Source of the DNA: Paralithodes platypus
Lineage: Eukaryota; Arthropoda; Malacostraca; Decapoda; Lithodidae
Direction: 5' to 3'
DNA: 64,000 nucleotides
Assembly (NCBI GenBank): GCA_032716605.1
Contig: CM064572.1
Location: 42,997,008 to 43,061,007 of the forward strand
The position numbers and the translations under genes are program-made. Below, one piece after another: positions 61,037 to 64,000 of the stretch (its first letter is position 1; each line of letters begins with the position of its first letter). A model generated the notes under the pieces. It was not told the origin of the DNA and searched no databases. It worked only from the letters and a program-made list of their open reading frames with translations.

Positions 61037-62510
61037 CTACGATACAAAGTACCTTAGTTGACGGTAGAAATAGGAAATCTCCGCTATTTTGTAGTTTTGT
61101 TTGTCAGTAACCCCTGTAAAGCCCTGCAGTCGAAGAGTCTCAGCCCCTACGATTCGGTGCTTCAGTCCCCTTAATATGGACCTTTTTATAAAGGATCGTT
61201 GAGACCCCTGATCAAGAAGCACCCGACAAACCTTGTTACTGTCATTACCTTCCATGGGAATCTTTATTGTGGGCAATATAGTGGTGTCTTTTGTACTACC
61301 TAATGTCAAAGTTGTAGTACCCTCTGGTTTCACGTCTTTACCTTTGTCAACTGTAGGACACAACTTGTCGAAGTGATGTCCTTTACAGTGACGACAGGGC
61401 CTTAAGTACGTAGTAGTACATTGCCCTTGCTTACCATGATCTTTACTCAGACAACCTGCACATAGGTTCAGTTTTTTAGCTTGTGCTAATTTTAACTCAT
61501 TTGTTGGGTATTTTACACAGAAACTCCATTTATGCTTGTTATTATTGCAGAGTTTACATAAAGTCTGTGCGGGTTTCTTGTATGTACCCTCTTTCTTTCC
61601 CTTGGTCCCCACCGTCATACTTACAGTCCCCCTCATTTCAACATTCCCACTCCCTCCTGACACATTCATTCTCCCATTGTTCGACTGTAAATTACTGATT
61701 TCTTTACTGAACCGAGTTTTAAAATCACCCAGATCAAATGATCTGACCTTGTCGGGGTATTGCCATAGGAAGCTTCTGTCTGAGGATAATAACTATCATT
61801 TCCTGTGAGGTCAGCCCTAGGGTGTCTAGTGATCGAGTATGGCACTCCTTGTCTGCTCTAAATTTTGCTAATTCATCAACCTTGTACTTTGGTTCTGTCA
61901 GATTTAACAAGGCGACGACATGGGCCATTCTCAATTGCTCCCGATCCCCGTATGTAGACTGTAATAATTGTACTGCCTCAAGATAACTATCACCTACTAC
62001 CGCAAAAACCTCTATTAAATGTAAGGCCTCTCCCTCCATATGTCCTTTCAAGTAGTGAAATTTACGGACATTATCCAAAGTGGATTCATGCACTGTAGAC
62101 CGAAATACGTCCCACAAAGCTAACCACTCAGTCAAATTACCCCCAAATGTAGGAAGATTGAGCTTTGGGAGGTGCACAGTGTGTTTAGGGTCAACCCTTC
62201 GTTGGGCATCGTTCTCGCCTTCCTTCTTGGTCGCGACAGCGTGCTGTAATAAGTGCTTCGCTTTGAAGAAAGTTTCGTCATAGAGGGCGCGATTATCACA
62301 CTCTGCTATTATTTCCTCATCCTCCGTCATGCTTGCCACAATCGCCTCACTTAGAGCAACAATACAACTATGGGTAACCTGGACATTATCTAGCCTAGCC
62401 TTCAACTCCTCGAGGTCAGCAGTAGTGATGAAAGTGTTAACATCAATTATTAATCTATTTAATACTCCCCGAAGTCCCGCCCTCTGATTTATCGGGGCTT
62501 TGCTTTGCAC
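61037..62510 (-). pseudogene. BEL-2 gag and protease
   Basis: 62510-61734: RAGLRGVLNRLI, LPKLNLPTFGGNLTEWLALW, HYLKGHMEGEALHLIEVF, the BEL gag core; the first in-frame ATG of the family seems lost, since the upstream frame meets a TAA before any ATG. 61669-61037: zinc knuckles LCKLCNNNKHKWSFC, LCAGCLSKDHGKQGQC and CRHCKGHHFDKLC, then the aspartic protease RVLLDQGSQRSFI and LRLQGFTGV. The pieces are in different frames. Confidence 0.85.
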
Positions 62511-62946
62511 CCCACCAGACGGTATCTCCTCTGGTTTACTAATTTTTTATGCAAACCTGTAGGCTATCTATACATTACAATGTTACAATCTTATGTCACC
62601 GCGGCAAATTAGTAGCCTAGTTAAGAGATGCCGAATGGCAGACTTCTTTGTTATGGAGAGAAAATAGCACACTAAATGGCAACACCTACACTAAAAGGTC
62701 ATAATGAACAAGAAAATGTTAGGTCAGGTCATGTGTCATAGGAAGTCTGAAAAAGAAAAAGAAAAATTATTGGGGGAAGATGATGGGTGGGCTGCAGGAT
62801 TTTGGCAGGTGCAACAATGCGACCCTACATTCCGGCTCTAACCATCGCTTGGCTAGCCCTACCAGTTTATCATAGAGTTGTTCCTGCATCCTGTTGATAG
62901 TCCCCTTGCTCATTGCCTTAAAAAATCCCTTATTGGTAGCTAAATC
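62511..62946 (-). other. BEL-2 leader
   Basis: About 435 bp between primer-binding site and gag. No SGNH ORF or any other gene, unlike BEL-1. Confidence 0.6.
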
Positions 62947-62962
62947 GCGGGTCTGGGCACCA
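62947..62962 (-). promoter_or_regulatory. BEL-2 primer-binding site
   Basis: On the minus strand TGGTGCCCAGACCCGC begins one base after the LTR end ...CCACA(T). It has the TGG expected for a tRNA 3' end; tRNA not identified. Confidence 0.65.
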
Positions 62963-62963
62963 A

Positions 62964-63588
62964 TGTGGTATAATATCAGTGGAAGTTAATTCTATATCTA
63001 AGCTATAATCCAAATAAATCAATCTAAGTTAAATTGCTCTAAGTCTAAATTGAAATTAATCTGAATTTAAGCAAAATTACATTCAAAGGTCACTCACAAA
63101 TATTTATAGTTAATCAAGGTTCTAAGGGTTAATTATACTCCAGGATTTAACTCATCAATATCTCCACGTGGCTAGGAGGCAAAGGAAAATGATTACATAT
63201 GGCGGACGACGGGGGAACAGAGACCGGCCCAAAAGCACAGGTCAAGGGAAAAACAAATGATTATATGGTATGATAAAGGACACAAGTATAAATGCTTAGC
63301 TGTCAGTCATGGCGTCGATGAGAGCGTCGTTGTAGTGTAGATGTGTATATTGCTGGTAGTGTACTGTGAATAGAGGCACGAAAGCACGATCAACTGAGGC
63401 GGAAATTATATGTTTACTGGGTAATGTTCGTGGAGGCTCTGAGCTTCCCTCAGACCTTCATCTTGCTGCCTTGGCAAACGCCAGGCGCCCAAATTATCGT
63501 ACCGAATCTATGTTGCTCAATACGATAAATTAAATTAATACATACGATAAATTCATATATACTACATAAGACCGTGTCAATATTGCTT
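62964..63588 (-). repeat. BEL-2 5' LTR (proximal part)
   Basis: Uninterrupted equivalent of 48501-48644 plus 53141-53632. It ends at a TTAA (63586-63589), where another insertion starts; the remaining ~130 bp of LTR are not in the window. Confidence 0.85.
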
Positions 63589-64000
63589 AACTCATTCAGA
63601 CACATATGACGCTACTGCATCATATGGCAGAGTGAACCAAAAACTCATATGACGCTACCGCGTCATATGGACTTATTATATTGCCAGAAAATAAGTTTAT
63701 GACGCTATTGAGCCGGTCTTTTGGCTGGTAAGTCCCATAAGTTAGATCTACATGTGGAAATATCTAGCAACCCCCTGGCGTCCCTGTGAGGGCCCCGCGG
63801 GGGTAGAAACGGTCAGTCTCTTCTCAGCAGCCAGCCTACTAGGTGGGTGTGCGTGGCCCTTTAAACCAAGGGGCCTCCATTTTGCCCAGCCTGGGTGGTA
63901 TTTCCGCCCTAATATAACCCAAACGAAGTGCTATATCGTTGGGTTATCGATGGATTATTGTGTTAGTCTTGTTTAGGGTATAATAACCATGTTAGTGATG
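63586..64000. mobile_element. TTAA-type insertion in the BEL-2 5' LTR, cut by window end
   Basis: The LTR homology stops at TTAA, followed by CTCATTCAGACACATATGACGC. It has two hairpins of the form CATATGACGCTAC(T/C)G(C).(A/G)TCATATGG (63604-63628 and 63647-63671) and a third half-site (TTATGACGCTATTGAG). Subterminal palindromes plus a TTAA edge suggest a piggyBac-type element; the other end is not visible. Confidence 0.5.

Larger units (their letters stand above)
48501..64000 (-). mobile_element. BEL-2: decayed BEL/Pao retrotransposon with four nested insertions
   Basis: On the minus strand: 5' LTR (from beyond the window to 62964), primer-binding site, gag, protease, RT, RNase H, integrase, polypurine tract (55144-55151), 3' LTR in three pieces (55143-55011, 53632-53141, 48644-48501). 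Pieces of the two LTRs match (for example 53141-53632 with 63110-63588 and 48501-48644 with 62964-63107). Guests: CR1 (48645-53140), L2-like fragment (53633-55008), I/Jockey-like LINE (about 56137-58210) and a TTAA insertion (63586 to end). Pol has many stops and frameshifts. The base 5' of the left LTR end is ATAAC; the matching duplication lies outside the window. Confidence 0.85.

Noticed and set aside
63983..63987. ATAAC as the second target duplication of BEL-2
   Set aside because: The expected last ~130 bp of the 5' LTR are not in front of it, so the match is chance.

Overview
The window looks like animal nuclear DNA made almost entirely of transposable elements. I see no host gene, rRNA or credible functional tRNA. 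The set of families (DIRS-type tyrosine-recombinase retrotransposons, BEL/Pao, CR1/L2- and I/Jockey-like LINEs, an XPG-nuclease DNA transposon, TTAA-flanked MITEs), the AT-rich spacers and the many microsatellites suggest an invertebrate. A decapod crustacean is my guess, not something the sequence proves. All coordinates of element ends were judged by eye from repeats and reading frames.

Layout. (1) 1-15054: two DIRS elements stand head to head. DIRS-A (minus, 1-5868, cut by the window edge) and DIRS-B (plus, 5906-15054) form an inverted repeat with arms of about 5.85 kb and a spacer of about 37 bp. DIRS-B has inverted terminal repeats, gag, RT/RNase H/methyltransferase-like, tyrosine recombinase and the internal complementary region. 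A 484-bp TTAA MITE splits its recombinase. (2) 15951-21227: a 5.3-kb DNA transposon with ~310-bp terminal inverted repeats. It encodes zinc-finger, XPG/PIN-nuclease and CXC domains in two overlapping ORFs (Academ-like, XPG-bearing lineage). (3) 23996-37078: BEL-1, a BEL/Pao element with 5-bp target duplication GTGTT. It carries an extra intact SGNH/GDSL-hydrolase ORF between the 5' LTR and gag, and it has been invaded by a MITE in the 5' LTR, a second copy of the 484-bp MITE in gag, and a LINE whose ORF1 starts with a 2A-like motif and carries PHD-type zinc fingers. (4) 37084-48500: spacer with a dispersed unclassified repeat (R family), two more TTAA MITEs, minisatellites, an unclassified 2.7-kb insertion, LINE 3' ends, a ~74-bp satellite and a 1-kb almost G-free tract. 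(5) 48501-64000+: BEL-2, a decayed BEL/Pao element on the minus strand. Its 3' LTR is split by a full-length CR1 with both ORFs open and by an L2-like LINE fragment, its integrase by an I/Jockey-like LINE, and its 5' LTR by a TTAA-type insertion that runs off the window.

How the parts relate. The nesting gives an order of events: BEL-1 and BEL-2 are hosts, the LINEs and MITEs are younger guests. Two copies of the 484-bp MITE are nearly identical and sit in coding regions of unrelated retrotransposons, so that MITE moved recently. The open CR1 is the best candidate for a currently or recently active element. Two unrelated retroelements here encode an SGNH hydrolase-like domain, in different genetic positions. 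No 'system' in the sense of a host operon is present. The most unusual items are the SGNH ORF in a BEL/Pao element, the long dual-frame overlap conserved in both DIRS copies, and the 2A-PHD ORF1.
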